Under the pieces are notes generated by a model. It searched no databases. It was not told where the DNA came from and saw nothing but the letters and a program-made list of their open reading frames with translations. 64,000 nucleotides of DNA, taken from Saururus chinensis. Taxonomy: Eukaryota > Streptophyta > Magnoliopsida > Piperales > Saururaceae. The stretch lies in assembly GCA_035235625.1 (NCBI GenBank), contig CP141141.1, forward strand, positions 11,963,968-12,027,967, read 5' to 3'. A program made the position numbers and the translations under genes. This document shows positions 1 to 12,770 of this stretch, one piece after another. Positions within the stretch are counted from its first letter, which is position 1; each line of letters opens with the position of its first letter.

Positions 1-38
1 CAAGTCCAATGGTGCTTGGGCGACTCTGTTCTTCACAG

Positions 39-1429
39 GTGGCCACATCAACCCTGCTGTGACCTTCGGCCTCTTCCTTGCCAGGAAGCTGTCCCTCGCC
101 AGGGCCCTCTACTACATGATTATGCAGTGCCTTGGTGCTATCTGTGGTGCCGGAGTTGTCAAGGGCTTCCAGAAGGGCCCCTATGAGATGACCGGAGGAG
201 GCGCCAATGTTGTGGCACATGGCTACACCAAGGGTGACGGCCTTGGCGCCGAGATCGTGGGCACCTTCATTCTTGTCTACACTGTGTTCTCCGCCACTGA
301 CGCCAAGAGGAATGCCAGGGACTCCCACGTTCCTGTAAGTGCCTTGTTTGTTTTGCGGCCTGATATTGTTGCATTGATGATGTTACATGCTTAATTTGAC
401 TTCTATATTGGTCTAAGAACAAGAGAGACTGATGGGTTTTTTATCTCCAGTCTGCATTATATTGTTCACTTTCCTCCAATCATCCTTTCATAAAGCAGAG
501 TTTGTGGAAAGTATAATTGCTTCTCTGTAGTTATAAACTTCTGTGTTATTGCATAGCATGCGTGCTGTTGAAAGCAGTAGCTTAGGCCTTCCATTTGAGT
601 TGTCTTTTTGCTTCTGGTGTGCTGTCCTTGGAAGTGGTTGGTGTTGTGTCCGCTTTACCCACCACTTTACAACTGATCTTTAGGGAAACCTTAATTACTT
701 CCTGCTCAAATTCGCAAAGCTGCCGTTCTTTTGGTCACATCACATTCAAGTTTCTGTTCTTCTCTCAGTGTCATGTTTTCCCTTCAGCACCATGTCTCTC
801 TAATTTTATTTCAATTTGTTATATTTTCTATTTTAATCTTGTTTCAATTTGATACAAGTAGGGCATTAATTTTACACAGTGGAATAGAGAGTGTTAATTT
901 CTTTGATTTTTATGTTGCTGACAAGTAAGACCTTTGGAATTTAATGTGTCTAGATCCAAATAAAGCATTAGTTTTTTGTTTAAATTAATCTAATATGGGT
1001 TTTAATGTAACATTTCACCATTTCAGATTCTTGCCCCCCTGCCAATAGGGTTTACTGTGTTCCTTGTTCACATGGCTACCATTCCCATCACAGGGACTGG
1101 CATCAACCCTGCCAGATCCCTGGGAGCTGCCATCATATACAACAAAGATCATGTTTGGGATGACCAGGTGAGCTATGAATTCGGTTTAGAACTTAAAGCC
1201 ATTGTTCTAGTGTTTTTTTTACAATGAAAGCCACTTCTTTCTTGTTTTTTGCTAAAGCCACATGTTCTTTATGTTACTTACAAAAAAAGTAACATTAAAA
1301 TTTTCTTTCTTATGATTCTTTTCTTTTTTTCAGTGGATTTTCTGGGTGGGACCCTTCATTGGAGCTGCTCTTGCTGCAGTCTACCACCAAATGGTCATCA
1401 GGGCCATTCCCTTCAAAACCAGGACCTAA
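39..1429 (+). CDS. PIP1: PIP1-type plasma-membrane aquaporin, 3' part (exons 2-4)
   Basis: Plasma-membrane water channel of the MIP family; the first exon (about 110 residues in the family) is outside the window. Exons read here: 39-334, 1027-1167 and 1334-1429, with acceptors ttcacag, tttcag and tttcag and donors gtaagt and gtgagc. The joined frame is open and ends at TAA. The first pore motif lies in [11 protein letters not shown] at the start of exon 2 and the second in GTGINPARS in exon 3. The preceding His (LVHMATIP) with the Thr and Arg of GTGINPAR fits the PIP selectivity filter. The end [10 protein letters not shown] and the stretch [15 protein letters not shown] are PIP1-like rather than PIP2-like. 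The first intron border, immediately before GGHINPAVT, is the usual PIP position. No frame damage is visible, so this should be a working gene. Confidence 0.95.
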
Positions 1430-1916
1430 AAGCTTCCAGTCTCGCACATGCTCCAGAGTCCAGAGTTTACTTTTGTCATCATAGGCTTTGACTGCTGATT
1501 TTTTTTTGCTTTCTTCCAGATTTGGATAAGTTTGTTGTGGTGTTCACGTGTGTAAATCAGTCTCACGCTTTGCTTTGTTGCATCTGCAGCTTTTGGAAAG
1601 ACCATTTACCTTTTCCTCCAATTTGACTGCCTTTTTTCTTCCAGTTCTTTGTAACTGATGCCTTTATCTTCCGATTTCCTTAGCAAAGCTTTCTTTTAGA
1701 GTTTAGAAGTCTCTTAAAAGTAGAGGAGACAAGCAAAATCTAGGCATAAGTTAATCAAAATTATCTTGTTACTCTTAACGGATATAAAATATAAATGGCC
1801 TATAGAAAGACATCCTCTTGAAGATGGAACTACAAGTCAAATTAATAAACAGAAATGCTCATAATGTAATAGACAGATCACAGAAGAGCACCAAATAAAC
1901 TAAACATAGCAATACA
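1430..1916 (+). other. 3' untranslated region and downstream flank of the aquaporin gene
   Basis: T-rich non-coding sequence follows the aquaporin stop. Possible poly(A) signals AATAAA occur near 1844 and 1892. The true cleavage site cannot be read from sequence alone. Confidence 0.5.
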
Positions 1917-3879
1917 TCATACTGCTCCCACCCTCCGGAGACGGCTCGCATGGTGCTCAGCCAGGATGACAGTGAGCAGAACAAAACCAACATCTACAGC
2001 GATGCGTATCTCTAATGAAAAAGCATCCATACCATCAATCCACAATTTGGACAAAAATAGCTGCAGCTTTTCCAGTGAAATGAGCCGCATGAAATTATGC
2101 AAAGAAATGAACTTGCTTCTTGAATTTGCTGTACACCAGAGATCATCATAATGATGTCATTAAATCATCATAATGATGTCATTAAGGATGGTGATTTTTA
2201 TGTCAACAACTCCCGCACACTTACATGATACATCGTGTAGGAAAGATGCTATATTTGCGTTTAGTAGTTCACAAAGTAACCCACATGTTTCAATTTTTTT
2301 TTTTTTGGTACAAGAGTAGAATAAAACTGGACTCTTAATTTAGTGATATACATATTCTATAATCTAGTTTCTACTTCTTATCCAAATGAACTTCAGTACT
2401 GTGAACTGAGAAACATCAAACATGTGACATGAGAGAACGTAGCCACCCTCGATAGACCTTTTCTCCTTCTATAGACCTTTGCCCAGTCTCAGATTCTCAG
2501 AGAACCTTGTCGCTGCTCTGCCCCTTAGACTCAAAGAAAACTCTATCTCAGACTCCTCCACCGGCCGCTGCCAGCCACTCACCGTCCCCCTCTTGCAAAG
2601 CTGCTTGCTACTCACCAGTCACCGCTTGTTGATTGCAGCATGCCGCTCACTTCCTCCATCCAATTACGTGGCCACCTCTCTCCACTAGCTAACTGATTTA
2701 TGGCCGCTGCTCCCTCTGTCTCATCGCTTGTTGTAGGAAGTGCCTTCATCTGCATGGAGAATTCTAGCTCGCCACTCCTGTATTGTCGTCTCTTTCCCTC
2801 TGACTCACAACTCGCAGCCTCTCCCTTTGCCTAAGGCTCGGCTTGTGACTGTCTGCCTCCCTCCCTAACCCTTACGAGAGAAAGGTACAATATTTATCTT
2901 GAGGACCGAAAAATGTCACGAGAACACTATTTTGTAGGTAATGTTGTTGTCACTTTTTCCTTGTCTGAAATAGGTATTTACGTAGCATCTATCCTAATCA
3001 TCATAAGAGACTGTTTTTAATTGAATGCAAAGCATTGTTGTAATTAATTTTGCGGAATTTTGTAGTGGTCTTTATTGGTTTATGCATCTATTTTGCGACT
3101 GTCAAACTGTGCATATCTGATACGGTGAAAGTCTAGATTGGAAGGATTGGAGAACTGAAAAACTGGATAAGTTATTTATAAAGTATGAATCATGAATTTG
3201 TTCATTAGACTATTACCCCTTTAACAAAGTTAATATTTGAGTTTTTAGTAATTTTAAATTATTTAAAGGTAGTTATTTAGTAGAATTTCTTAAGGATGTA
3301 ACAGAGCTATGAAAAATGAGTGCAACGAGCCTTAAACAACGAAAATTGGACTTGGGGTTGTGCCACATGAGTAAGACTAAGAATACGCAACTTGAAGTTC
3401 CGGAGAAGATGCTATGTGCATTCAAAAAAACAAAAAAATGGAAAAAATAGATAAATAATAGGTGGCACTCACGCATGCGAATGGCCTATCACAGTTATAA
3501 GTAGGCATGTGGGGTACAGTTTTTCTCTCTCAGACTCCTCAAATTTCATTTCTCTCGTTTTAAGCCATTTTATGTCTAATTTGAGTCGTTCTAACCTAAA
3601 TTAAGCATGTCAAACATTGTGGTGGGTTGTTTTCCCAGTTTGAAAGATCTAAAGCCAGAAAAATTAATGTCCAAGTACATGAAATTTGACTCGTCGCCTT
3701 CAAACTCGTGCGAAAAGTAAAGTGGGGCTTTTATCTTTTCTTAAGGTACAAATATTTACATAGGTTGCATTTTTAACTTAATATTTATATAACTCTAGCA
3801 TCCTATGTGTTGGAGTTAGTTTTAAATTATGTTTTAAGATTTTTGCACATAAATTTGATTTGTTGAATAATTATATGTT
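1917..3879. other. Intergenic sequence without a recognised gene
   Basis: An open stretch on the minus strand at 2102-1917 (61 codons, with a hydrophobic segment near its C-terminus) matches no family I recognise. It could be the relic of a terminal exon or chance. A 22-bp unit (tcatcataatgatgtcatta) is repeated in tandem near 2145-2185. The block 2440-2880 is C/T-rich with short direct repeats and no convincing frame. Otherwise nothing is seen. Confidence 0.4.
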
Positions 3880-5065
3880 GGAATAGGATATGAATTATAT
3901 GTTGTAGGTTTTATGATTCGCTCATATTTTCGATTTAACAAATAATTATCTATTGAAGTAGGATATGAAGTATATAGTGTGATTTTTATGATTGCCTCAA
4001 ATATATTGTTTTATTGAATGATTATCCTTTGAATATGATTATGATTGTGTACGTTGAATCATGTGAGATAGAGAAAATCTACCTTCACCACTTATTTAAT
4101 TAGGAATGAGTACAATATGTTTGAAAGGTGCATTTAGAGAATTATTCCTTATGAAAGGATGACTGTCAAAAATATTTTTTAAAATACGTACAAGCATGGT
4201 GATCAAGTTACTAAAATAGAATAAAGAAAGAGTAATTGTCTCATTAGATTGAGCGACCAACCACCCTATTTCTGAGGTTATTATTATTTATGCTCCTATG
4301 ACTTGTAGAGGTGAGGCTAGGGTTTTTGAAAAGGTAACTATTGGGATAAAATATTTTGAACAAAAAACTGCCCTTTATGAGTTTTGGAACTCAAAATTGA
4401 TTTATCTATCTTTAACTGGTGGACATCCCAATACAGCGCTCCTTGGATTAGAAGGGGACACAATTATAATCCAGTTCAGAATTGGATAATCTAGTTCGGA
4501 ATCAGATGCATGATACCTATTTTAGCATTGTAAACCCCCAACGAAGGGCATGAACCTTTAAGAAGGCTATGAGCAATAGGGTAGAGAGTATCATGAGAAA
4601 ACTCTCTACTTTCTTGATCTCAACGCCCCATGAGCAGACATGTACTTTCTTCTCTTCACAAGAATGAGGTGTCTTGTGGTGATCCATGGAGGAGTAAGAG
4701 GAGGCTGATTTGTACCCACGACAAGTCCTTAGAACAGAAAAGGTGTCTGTGACACTTGTAGTAAGTCATGAGAGCTTGCATAGGAATAAGCTCTAGGATA
4801 GGTTTTGGGTAAGAGGCACACCCTATTTTATTCAAAGTATTATTTATGCTATGTGATTTGAAACTACCCTTGTTACATTATGTCAATAGTATAAATTATC
4901 CTACTAGGTATTTTAAAATACTCATTGCCCCTAGACCTTACAGGACCTAGTGAAGCTTAGTGTGTAGGAAGAAGGGCCTACTTGGGAGTTTTCGAGAGAT
5001 TTTTGAAGTTTTCAACCACACTATAAATGATAAGTAAGAAACTTTGTTATTTTTCTCCTTGTGTG
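3880..5065 (+). mobile_element. Decayed gypsy-type LTR fragment (family shared with 16330-17580)
   Basis: This block aligns by eye with 16330-17580 in the same order: a stretch ending in gactgtc..attgtctcattag..gagcgaccaacc, then tgagagagtatcat..aaaactctct, a ccccatgagca segment, a gtagtaagtcatgagagctta segment, and ttttaaaatactca followed by cctagacctta/cctagacctt. The last module, a TA-rich palindrome followed by a CTAGACCTT..AGG box, also appears reversed at 11360-11400 and 27390-27440. I therefore read it as part of a long LTR lying in + orientation. No terminal TG/CA pair or target duplication was found. Confidence 0.5.
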
Positions 5066-5144
5066 TTTATACACAGATGATATATTCTTGGGATACTAAA
5101 GTTTTTACTATGTTTATGATGAATCTCCACGTAGCAGGCCTAGG

Positions 5145-5635
5145 TATGGGTGTAAACAGACGGACGCGAGCAAGGCATGTCAGCAACCGTCTGTTTTTAT
5201 GAGGACCATATGCTTGTCCGTCAGTATTTGTCCATGACAGACATGGATGGACACAGACGAAATGAAGGTAAAAATTTAACATATACTACTTTGTTCTCAA
5301 ATTAAGGGTAGTTAGTAAAAAATTAATTAAAAAATAAATTATAATAATAGTAAGATAGTCTAATCTAAAAAATAAATAAATAATAATGTTCTAGAAGACA
5401 TGTGAGAGTATAATATGTATTTTTTATAATCTTTTTATGAAGATTAACTATATGACATAGGTTAGTAATTTAGTACAAAATAATAATAATGATAATAAAA
5501 TATATAGTTGGTAGACACCGACAGTCGCGGACATGGCTAACCCTTGTCCATGTTCGTCCATATTAGGGACGTACAAAAAACAATATTGTCCATTTTAGTG
5601 CGGACACAGATAAACGGACACCGTTTACTCCCCTA
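5145..5635. mobile_element. hAT-like MITE, copy 1 (about 0.48-kb family)
   Basis: A non-autonomous element with inverted ends GGGTGTAAACAGAC on the left and the complement of GTTTACTCCCCTA on the right, with no coding capacity. Its whole interior matches the element at 62278-62754, including the ttaattaaaaaataaat run, gaagacatgtgagagtata and the terminal ggacatgg/tgtccatg words. A possible imperfect 8-bp target duplication is AGGTATGG / AGGTTTGG. hAT assignment rests on the TAGGGGTGTAAAC-type end of copy 2 and the 8-bp duplication. Confidence 0.65.
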
Positions 5636-7944
5636 GGTTTGGGTGAACTCCAATACGCTTTGTTGAAATTTTGCATATGGCTTGAAAATCCCAAGGCGAG
5701 ATAGTCATTTGTTTGTATAATCAAAATTTCCTTTGTTAGTGAATTTCTATGTATTTAACTTCATGTAGGTGTAATTGTATGCTTGGTCACTTCATAAGCT
5801 CCTTTACCATTTAGCTTCCCTAATGTTTGTTTCAAACTTTCAATACTTAACCAACATTTTGAGATAAACATAGTTTAAAATTCATATGTAACAATTTTCA
5901 CATTGGACAATTTTGGTTTATGTACCTTTTGGGAACTGCTAAATTTGGTATTACTCATTAGTTTCAAGAAAGTAATTTGCTTATTAATAGATCTAAATTT
6001 TGTACTATATTTAAAGGTGACCAAAATGCAGAGTGCTCATGGGCAACTCACTGGCCCGTACTAGCGCCACCGAGCCTGGTCGCAGCGGCAAGAGTCCCTA
6101 ATCACAAAGGCCATGGTCGTGGCCAATTTGTTTATTTTTTAAAAAAAATTGTGGGTTGGGGTGGTGGAGTGGACCTAGAGGGACAGCCTGACCCAGCACC
6201 CCTCTTAAGGGACTGTGGGATGGGCTGGGCTCCCCCCTCTCCCCCATCAGCCCGCTCTATAAAGGGGCCACAATGGGCCCGACCTGCTGCCACCCATCAC
6301 TGTATTGACTTATTTAACAAATTTTTCTACTAGTGACTACACTGCAGGAAATGCGGACAACTGCTAAAGGTGAGTACAACAAATTGGTGGTTGCAAAAAT
6401 AGATTTGAAGGGGAAATAAGTCCTCAACAAAGCTTATGAAGGTGATTTATAGTGCAAGTTCACATATTATTATATTTGACAACTGAAAAATCACTTTGAT
6501 AAGAGTAGGGGCTAGAAAAGTTGTATGAGAAAACATGCTTTGGGAGGTATCAAAAGTGTAAGGAGACCTGGAACATGTTCCATGCCCAAGCTTTCACCAT
6601 TTGTTGTGGAGGCATAAGGGGACTTTCTATTCAAAGCCAAGGAAAAGCCTCAACATCAAATGTGTGTGAGTTTACTATCTGATAAAACCCCAAAATCAGA
6701 TCACCACATTGCTCCTACAATTAGTACTTGAAATTAAGTAAGGATGAAGAGTTATGGCCTTTATATGTTGCAAAAAATTGTATACCAGAAAAATAGCATG
6801 AAATCCTAAACAAAATGTATGGTTAATCTATCGTGCTATCCACACAATCATGCAAACATTCACACAATAATTTTTTACTTAGAAAACCCCAGTTAGTATA
6901 AAACACCATGGCACTAGCACCATATCTAAATCAAATCAATGCTCTAGTAAGCAAGAACTTACAAGACTTAAAGAACAACAAGCCAACCTCTAGTGACTCG
7001 ACATAAACAAAACTCTATTTTTTGTTTAGTCTTCTTTATTATTAGCCTTCATGATTCTCCCTCCTTGAAGCTTTCCTTTTTCGTATTCCATCTTCGTTTT
7101 CTTCTAATTCTTTAGTCAAAAACTCTTTCTTTGATTATTGATTTTTCATGACTTTCTTCATTCCTCTTTTGAAGAATTTGTTGCGTTTCCTCAAAATGTG
7201 TGTCTGAAGTGGTCTCTTTGATCATTCACCCATATGAATTTCTCTAAGAAACTATGGTGAACCTAGGAAAAATCTTAACAAGATCTCTCATTTTTTCTCT
7301 TCTCAAATAATAGTTTTCTTCTCTGTTATTTTGTTCACACCTAAGGCTTTTTACAGTCTTTCAGTTAGTTAGGGTTAAGGGAAGCCAACTTGGAAACGAC
7401 TCCATTCAGGAATCTTAAACTATATACTTTTTCTACCATACGATCAATTGTTTCAACAGGCAATCAATCGTTCTCCTATTCAATTTGAACAAAATTTTTC
7501 AATAATTGATCCTTTACCCATGCGATCAATCGTTTGATCCCTTGAGTAGAAAATCAAAATACTAAGCCTCTAAACTATATATCCTTTAAATAGTGTGTTC
7601 AAACTCCCAAAGTCACTTCTAAAGATTATTTCTATTTAAATATAAGTTATTTTTGTACGTGAGTGTGTGTATCATACCTTTAAACTTTGACACTCAATGT
7701 AGTCTTCAACCTTGAACCTTTAGTATGCATTCATTCCTATTTTTCAAGACTTTCAATTCTAAATCTAACTCAACCACAACACTAATCTAAGCAAACTTTA
7801 AGACTAACACTGTACATGAAGTTTTGACATAGTTTTGTTTATCGAAATTATCTAATTACAATACATATGTCATCATATGTTATAACAGCGTGAACTGATT
7901 AAATGGTTTCTGTCAAATACGATTACAAGTCCCTTCAATATGTC
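5636..7944. other. Non-coding repeat-derived sequence
   Basis: No supported gene. A GC-rich island at 6020-6310 has ends that look loosely inverted (gtgctcatgggc / gcccatcact-type) and may be a small hAT-like MITE, but no target duplication was found. The stretch 6840-7560, with repeated words such as cgatcaattg and caatcaatcg, resembles 37260-38070 and 17990-18110 and is probably retrotransposon LTR or leader debris. Confidence 0.35.
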
Positions 7945-8390
7945 CTAGGATATATCTCAGATGTGTAAGTAACCAAGTCCATGCATCGTTGTTTTCAAAT
8001 TCTCTAATCATCAATGAAATGGGTTACAATTGATTATCACTATCTAAAGTTAATGTCGCAAATAAGATGTCTTTCTACCTTCCTTTCATATGTGTGTTGT
8101 CTATGGTGATGACTTTGTGCATGTAATTCTTGAAGTTCTCAACACACATGTCAAAGGACAGAAAAGACCTTTGGAATGATTTGTCTCAGAAGTTGTAATT
8201 GATCTTTGTGGTGGTCTTTGGATTTATAGTTTCTAACTTGTGAAAATAGGCTAGAAGGTCTTCATAAAACTCCTCAAATCTTCCCCTCAACTTCTCTATT
8301 GTGCCCTCTTTATCCTTTCAAGCTTTACAAAAACTTATAGAAACTATGTACTCCACACTTATATCCTTTATTATATCGAATAGTGTGTAA
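7945..8390 (-). pseudogene. MULE (Mutator-like) transposase fragment
   Basis: Read on the minus strand, this stretch has the order typical of plant Mutator transposases before and into the catalytic domain: a Glu/Lys-rich helix (EGTIEKLRGRFEEFYEDLLAY), then NPKTTTKI, then FLSFDMCVENFKNYMHKVITID followed by THMKGR, then a weakly kept PISLMIREFENNDAWTWLL. The first catalytic Asp lies in VITID. Several stops and frame slips show it is dead. The rest of the transposase is not found in the flanks. Confidence 0.65.
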
Positions 8391-9557
8391 GACACATGTT
8401 GTAACAACCTAGCTTCCCAGCTATTACAAATAAGTAATCTCATGGGGAATTGAAGTAATGAGTTGTAGGCGAAAAATCACTGAATATGGAGAGAGTTCTC
8501 ACTGCCATCTTCTATCCAAACACCGTGCACTTGTGCATACTAAAATATGCACAGTGGAAAAACCACCCACGAGCCAATGTTAAGTAGGCTTGCCCTACAT
8601 CTACACTAGTTTATAATGCACATGTCAACTACATGCATCCTAAAAATATATCACATGCAAGTAATTGTGTCATACAAATATGAATGTCATTCCAATTATA
8701 TCCTTAATTTTAAATGATCATACAACATGATATGTCATGCCATGCATAATCTTATGTTATATCATATCACTATAACATGTTCTTATAAGCATAATTCTAG
8801 ACAAAACAAAACCAAATATCATTATTTTAATCATTAAGAATAGCCATAATTCATCAAACCAAGATAAACACTTAATCATGAGTTTAACTATCAAAACTAC
8901 TCACATGACATGATTAGTATAAATTGCAAGAAAAGAAACATGAAGACATTACCTATCGTGCATCTTCAAGCCTACCATCAAATTACCCTAGTTCCAATCA
9001 AAATGTCCCGCCACACCCCCTTCATCTGAACCCAATCCAAAGAGAGATAACTAAGGCACGATGAAGTGGAAAGCTGACCCAAAATTGGTTTAGATTAAAG
9101 TACACAATACTCCCTTTGTGAAAAAGTAACTCATGGAAGATAAAAGAATTTAATTAAAGTCTCTAAGTCCATCACATACCCATATAGTCTCATAAAACAT
9201 GATAGTCTCAAACCTTAAACAAGCAACATGTCTAAGCCATCAACAAGGGTATCCATAACATGTAAAGTATCAAAATTTTAACATAAAAAATCAACATAAG
9301 TCTATCCCAATACAAATGATTAGCCTAAACTCCACATGCATTTATTCGTCTTCATGCTTGTAAAATAACTGATCTTGAGCGCCTACATGACACAAACATA
9401 CAACCCCAAAACAAAACAACACAAGAAGGGTGAACTTAGCTTAGTAAGGATTTGAAAACACAAAGCTCACATTAACACTAAAACATAATCTATAAGAAAC
9501 ATCAAATAAGCCTCATGCAACCAGTGTTAATAACACAAGAGCATATCAACTCCTTAA

Positions 9558-10312
9558 GGGTGGGTTGACAACCTTGATTTGATTTTAGACATGTGATTAT
9601 TAAATCACGTCATTGTAAATCATAGGATGAGTGAGGTTTGTATTTGAGAATTGAGTGTTTGGGAACTGTGTGATTTTAAGAGTGAGATTTTGAATTCTCT
9701 CATTTGGAGACATGGAATTTTGTTAGTATTTAATTTGATTTTATAATTTATATAAAATTTTAAAATAAAATATTTTTGTATATAATTTACATTAATGACA
9801 TAGATCAATACATAAGGCATATTATATATATGTGTATATACACACACACAAAAATTTCATCATTGACATTTACTTACTTCTGCAATGCACAAAGTTATAT
9901 GCTCCAAATAAATCACACACATTAACCTTGCTTGTACACAACAACTTCAGATAACACATAAATGTCATATTTTTCTAAATTTTAGTAAAAATAAGCTTGC
10001 AATATTTAATAGGGACTTACCTTGACAACGAAAGAAAAGAAACCCGAGAAGAGGAGAAGTGGGAGAATTGAAGAGGAGGAGAAGCAAAATAGAAAAAATT
10101 GCTCTGGATACAAATCCAAGTTGGGTGAGATTTATAAAAGACAGGGTCAACCCTGTAATTTGAGTTTATCCACTTTTTAGTTATATGACAAATGACGTGA
10201 TTTGGGACAAAATTAATTTTCACCCCAAATTATGTTGCCAAATATAGGATTTGGGCTAAATCACACCCATTTATAAATCACACAGCCAAAATCCTTATTC
10301 CCAAACACACCC
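9558..10312. mobile_element. Tourist/PIF-Harbinger-like MITE
   Basis: The ends are GGGTGGGTTGACAACC and, on the opposite strand, GGGTGTGTTTGGGAATAAGG. They are flanked by a 3-bp duplication TAA (9555-9557 and 10313-10315), the size used by PIF/Harbinger elements. The subterminal parts hold inverted copies of TGTGATTT / AAATCACA words. No transposase is encoded. At 755 bp it is long for a Tourist MITE, so a deletion derivative is also possible. Confidence 0.55.
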
Positions 10313-10417
10313 TAAGCTTTTAACCTATGGAAATATCTTATTCATGTATCTCATATCCGTAAGCAACACTTGTCCATCATGGCCTCTATTATATTTCATG
10401 ATCCACACACACACAAC

Positions 10418-10640
10418 AGGTGTATTCATTAAGTATCACAATCCATCTACATCCTGTATAAATAAGTATCACAGTCCATACATATTCTACATAAACAAGT
10501 ATTACAATCCACATACATCTTGCATGTTCAAGTATCATAATCCATACATAACCTGTGTAAACATAAACATCATTATTCCTACATAAAGCCGGTGTTAATG
10601 AGCATTATAATTCATACACAACATGTATAAATAGCACAAT
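10418..10640. repeat. Degenerate tandem repeat, about 41 bp
   Basis: About five diverged copies of a unit of the kind aagtatcacaatccatacata..cctgtataaacaa follow one another. Confidence 0.6.
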
Positions 10641-11904
10641 GAATGCCTCACAATAGAAAAATCAACATGCTCACCCTTTCCAAAGCCTAAGAAGCCATTC
10701 TCACCTTCAAAATCCTTAAGAAGGAATACCTAAGTTATTTGACAAATCCTAGCTGGAAGTGCTTATGGTAAGCTGGTGCTTATGGATAAACATGTAACAT
10801 CCATGGTTTTTGAACTATTTTTTTCTAATATTTTGTGGTAAATTTTGAGTGTGCCGAGTAGAGCTTTATGAGATGAACTTAATGAGCCTATGAATGCCTA
10901 AATTGGACATTGAGTGTAACGCCCGAGATTTTTCATCCATTTTTCTTAAAACTCATAGAAATCTTTTTTCCATAAATCGGAGTCAAAACAATAAAATCAA
11001 AACCTGTATAAATAGTTAATAATTTAAAACATCATACGGTTAAACATCGTACTGTCAAAGCAAATATCATCAGGCGCTACTCGAAAACACACGTACGAAT
11101 AAATTGCTATGATCATAGACTTTTAAATACAAATCACTCTCCCAGGCATCCCTGAGTACAAGTCCCATAACAGTCCACAGACTCATCCAAATGAAAGTCC
11201 AAAATAAACATCTAACTTCTCATCTCACCCAATACAGGAGATCGTGGTATAAACAAACTCGCAATGAGTCAAGCAGATACCTGAGTCAACGGGAATCAAT
11301 CCACCGCTGAAACGAGCGTCCATCTCTAGGGGCTCTCCGCACAACCTGCAAAACCTCCCGTACAACGGGGCTAAAAAGAAGTAGGGTGAGTATTTTCATA
11401 CTCAGTAGGAAAATACCCAGTAGGGGAAATCCCAACGGTGAACTCCATAAGTTCATAATCACATGCGTCATGCAACTCAAACATGAAGCAGAAGCATATC
11501 ATAATCATATCCTGCACATAAGCAAACGATCATACCAAAGGCACCATCGTGCCAAAATCATACCAAGGCACCATCGTGCCAAAATCATAATATCAAATCA
11601 ACTTACACAAACACCCTTATCTAGGGTCATACAAACTTACACCAATACCCTTATCCAGGGTCATACAAACTTAGTCGTACCATCGTACACATACTCATAC
11701 AACATACGCATACTTGTACGACCTTACTCGTACAATCGTATGCTCACTCATACAGCTTACCCATACATGTACGACCTTACTCGTACAATCAGACTTGTAC
11801 GACCTCACTCGTACAGTCTACACAAAATCATACTTACTGTCTTACTCAGAAACATATTCTCACAATCGTACTCATACTCTTACAGTCGTGCTCATACTCA
11901 TACG

Positions 11905-12050
11905 CTTACAGTCCTGCTCATACACACTCTTACAGTCCTGCTCATACACACTCTTACAGTCCTGCTCATATACATATAGTCGTACTCACACTCGTACAGT
12001 CGTACTCACACTCGTACAGTCGTACTCACACTCGTACAGTCGTACTCATA
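11905..12050. repeat. Minisatellites of 24 bp and 20 bp
   Basis: Three copies of a 24-bp unit (ttacagtcctgctcatacac + actc) run from about 11905 to 11977. Three near-perfect copies of a 20-bp unit (agtcgtactcacactcgtac) run from about 11978 to 12048. A looser, related gtac/ctcatac spacing extends left to about 11680. Open frames across this region are a by-product of the repeat. Confidence 0.85.
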
Positions 12051-12301
12051 CACATAATCGTACATATATCAACGACCACTGAAGCTCATTACAACTAATA
12101 AGCTCCAACGTCGAAATGGAAAAGAATGCCACTAGGGCAACACCTTAACCTCCGGGGAGTGACTAGACGCCATGGACTTTTCCGAAGGTAAGGCACACCA
12201 ATGCTCATGGGGCATTGGATCAAACAGGTAAGAGTAGATCCATGATACTACTTACCTGAGCGCGCAAACATAAACACCCATACATAAGGGGTCATATAGT
12301 T

Positions 12302-12441
12302 GCCCACCATAATGGGTCTTATAGTGCCATAGAATCGCCCACCATAATGGGTCTTATAGTGCCAGAGAATTGCCCACCATAATGGGTCTTATAGTGCCAG
12401 AGAATTGCCCACCATAATGGGTCTTATAGTGTCATTGCCAA
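12302..12441. repeat. Four-copy 35-bp minisatellite
   Basis: Copies start at 12302, 12337, 12372 and 12407, exactly 35 bp apart, each opening gcccaccataatgggtctta. Only a few substitutions separate them, so the array is young compared with its surroundings. Confidence 0.9.
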
Positions 12442-12512
12442 TCTTGGGCAGAAAACATACAGTGCCACTTGGGCAGAAATATACAGTGCCACTCTTGGGT
12501 GGAAACATACAA

Positions 12513-12770
12513 CGCTCTCAACAGAGCATCAAACGTCTAGGCTTATACAGCACACAGACCAAATAAAAAACATACGTCACTCTCAGCAGAGCATCAGACG
12601 TCTGGGCTTCATACAGCACGCAGACAAAGTCAGAAACGTACATCGCTCTCAACAAAGCATCAAACGTCTGGGCTGATATAGCACGCAGACCAAATCAGAA
12701 ACAACATCGCTCTCAGCAGAGCATCAGACGTCCGGTGCTCTACATAGCACATAGACAACATCCTGCAGGA
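12513..12770. repeat. Four-copy repeat of about 65 bp
   Basis: Copies begin near 12513, 12578, 12644 and 12708 with c(g/a)ctctca(a/g)ca(g/a)agcatc. They share the words acgtctgggct and agcac(g/a)cagac. Confidence 0.85.

Larger units (their letters stand above)
8391..10792 (-). mobile_element. Probable decayed LTR sequence, interrupted by a Tourist-like MITE
   Basis: No coding potential. A module near 9428 (ggtgaacttagcttagtaagg) is placed and oriented like the ggtgagtatttt..actcagtagg module of the lone LTR at 11382, and a short tandem array at 10418-10640 recalls the arrays in that LTR. I infer a related minus-oriented LTR. Its limits are not resolved. Confidence 0.35.

Noticed and set aside
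5977..6333. 118-codon frame over a GC-rich island
   Set aside because: Rich in Pro, Trp and Gly from ggcccgg words, no domain, and the surroundings are transposon-like.
11386..12082. Tyr/Thr/Leu-rich frames of 197 and 122 codons
   Set aside because: They run through minisatellites with periods that happen to lack stops. The protein repeats only mirror the DNA repeats.
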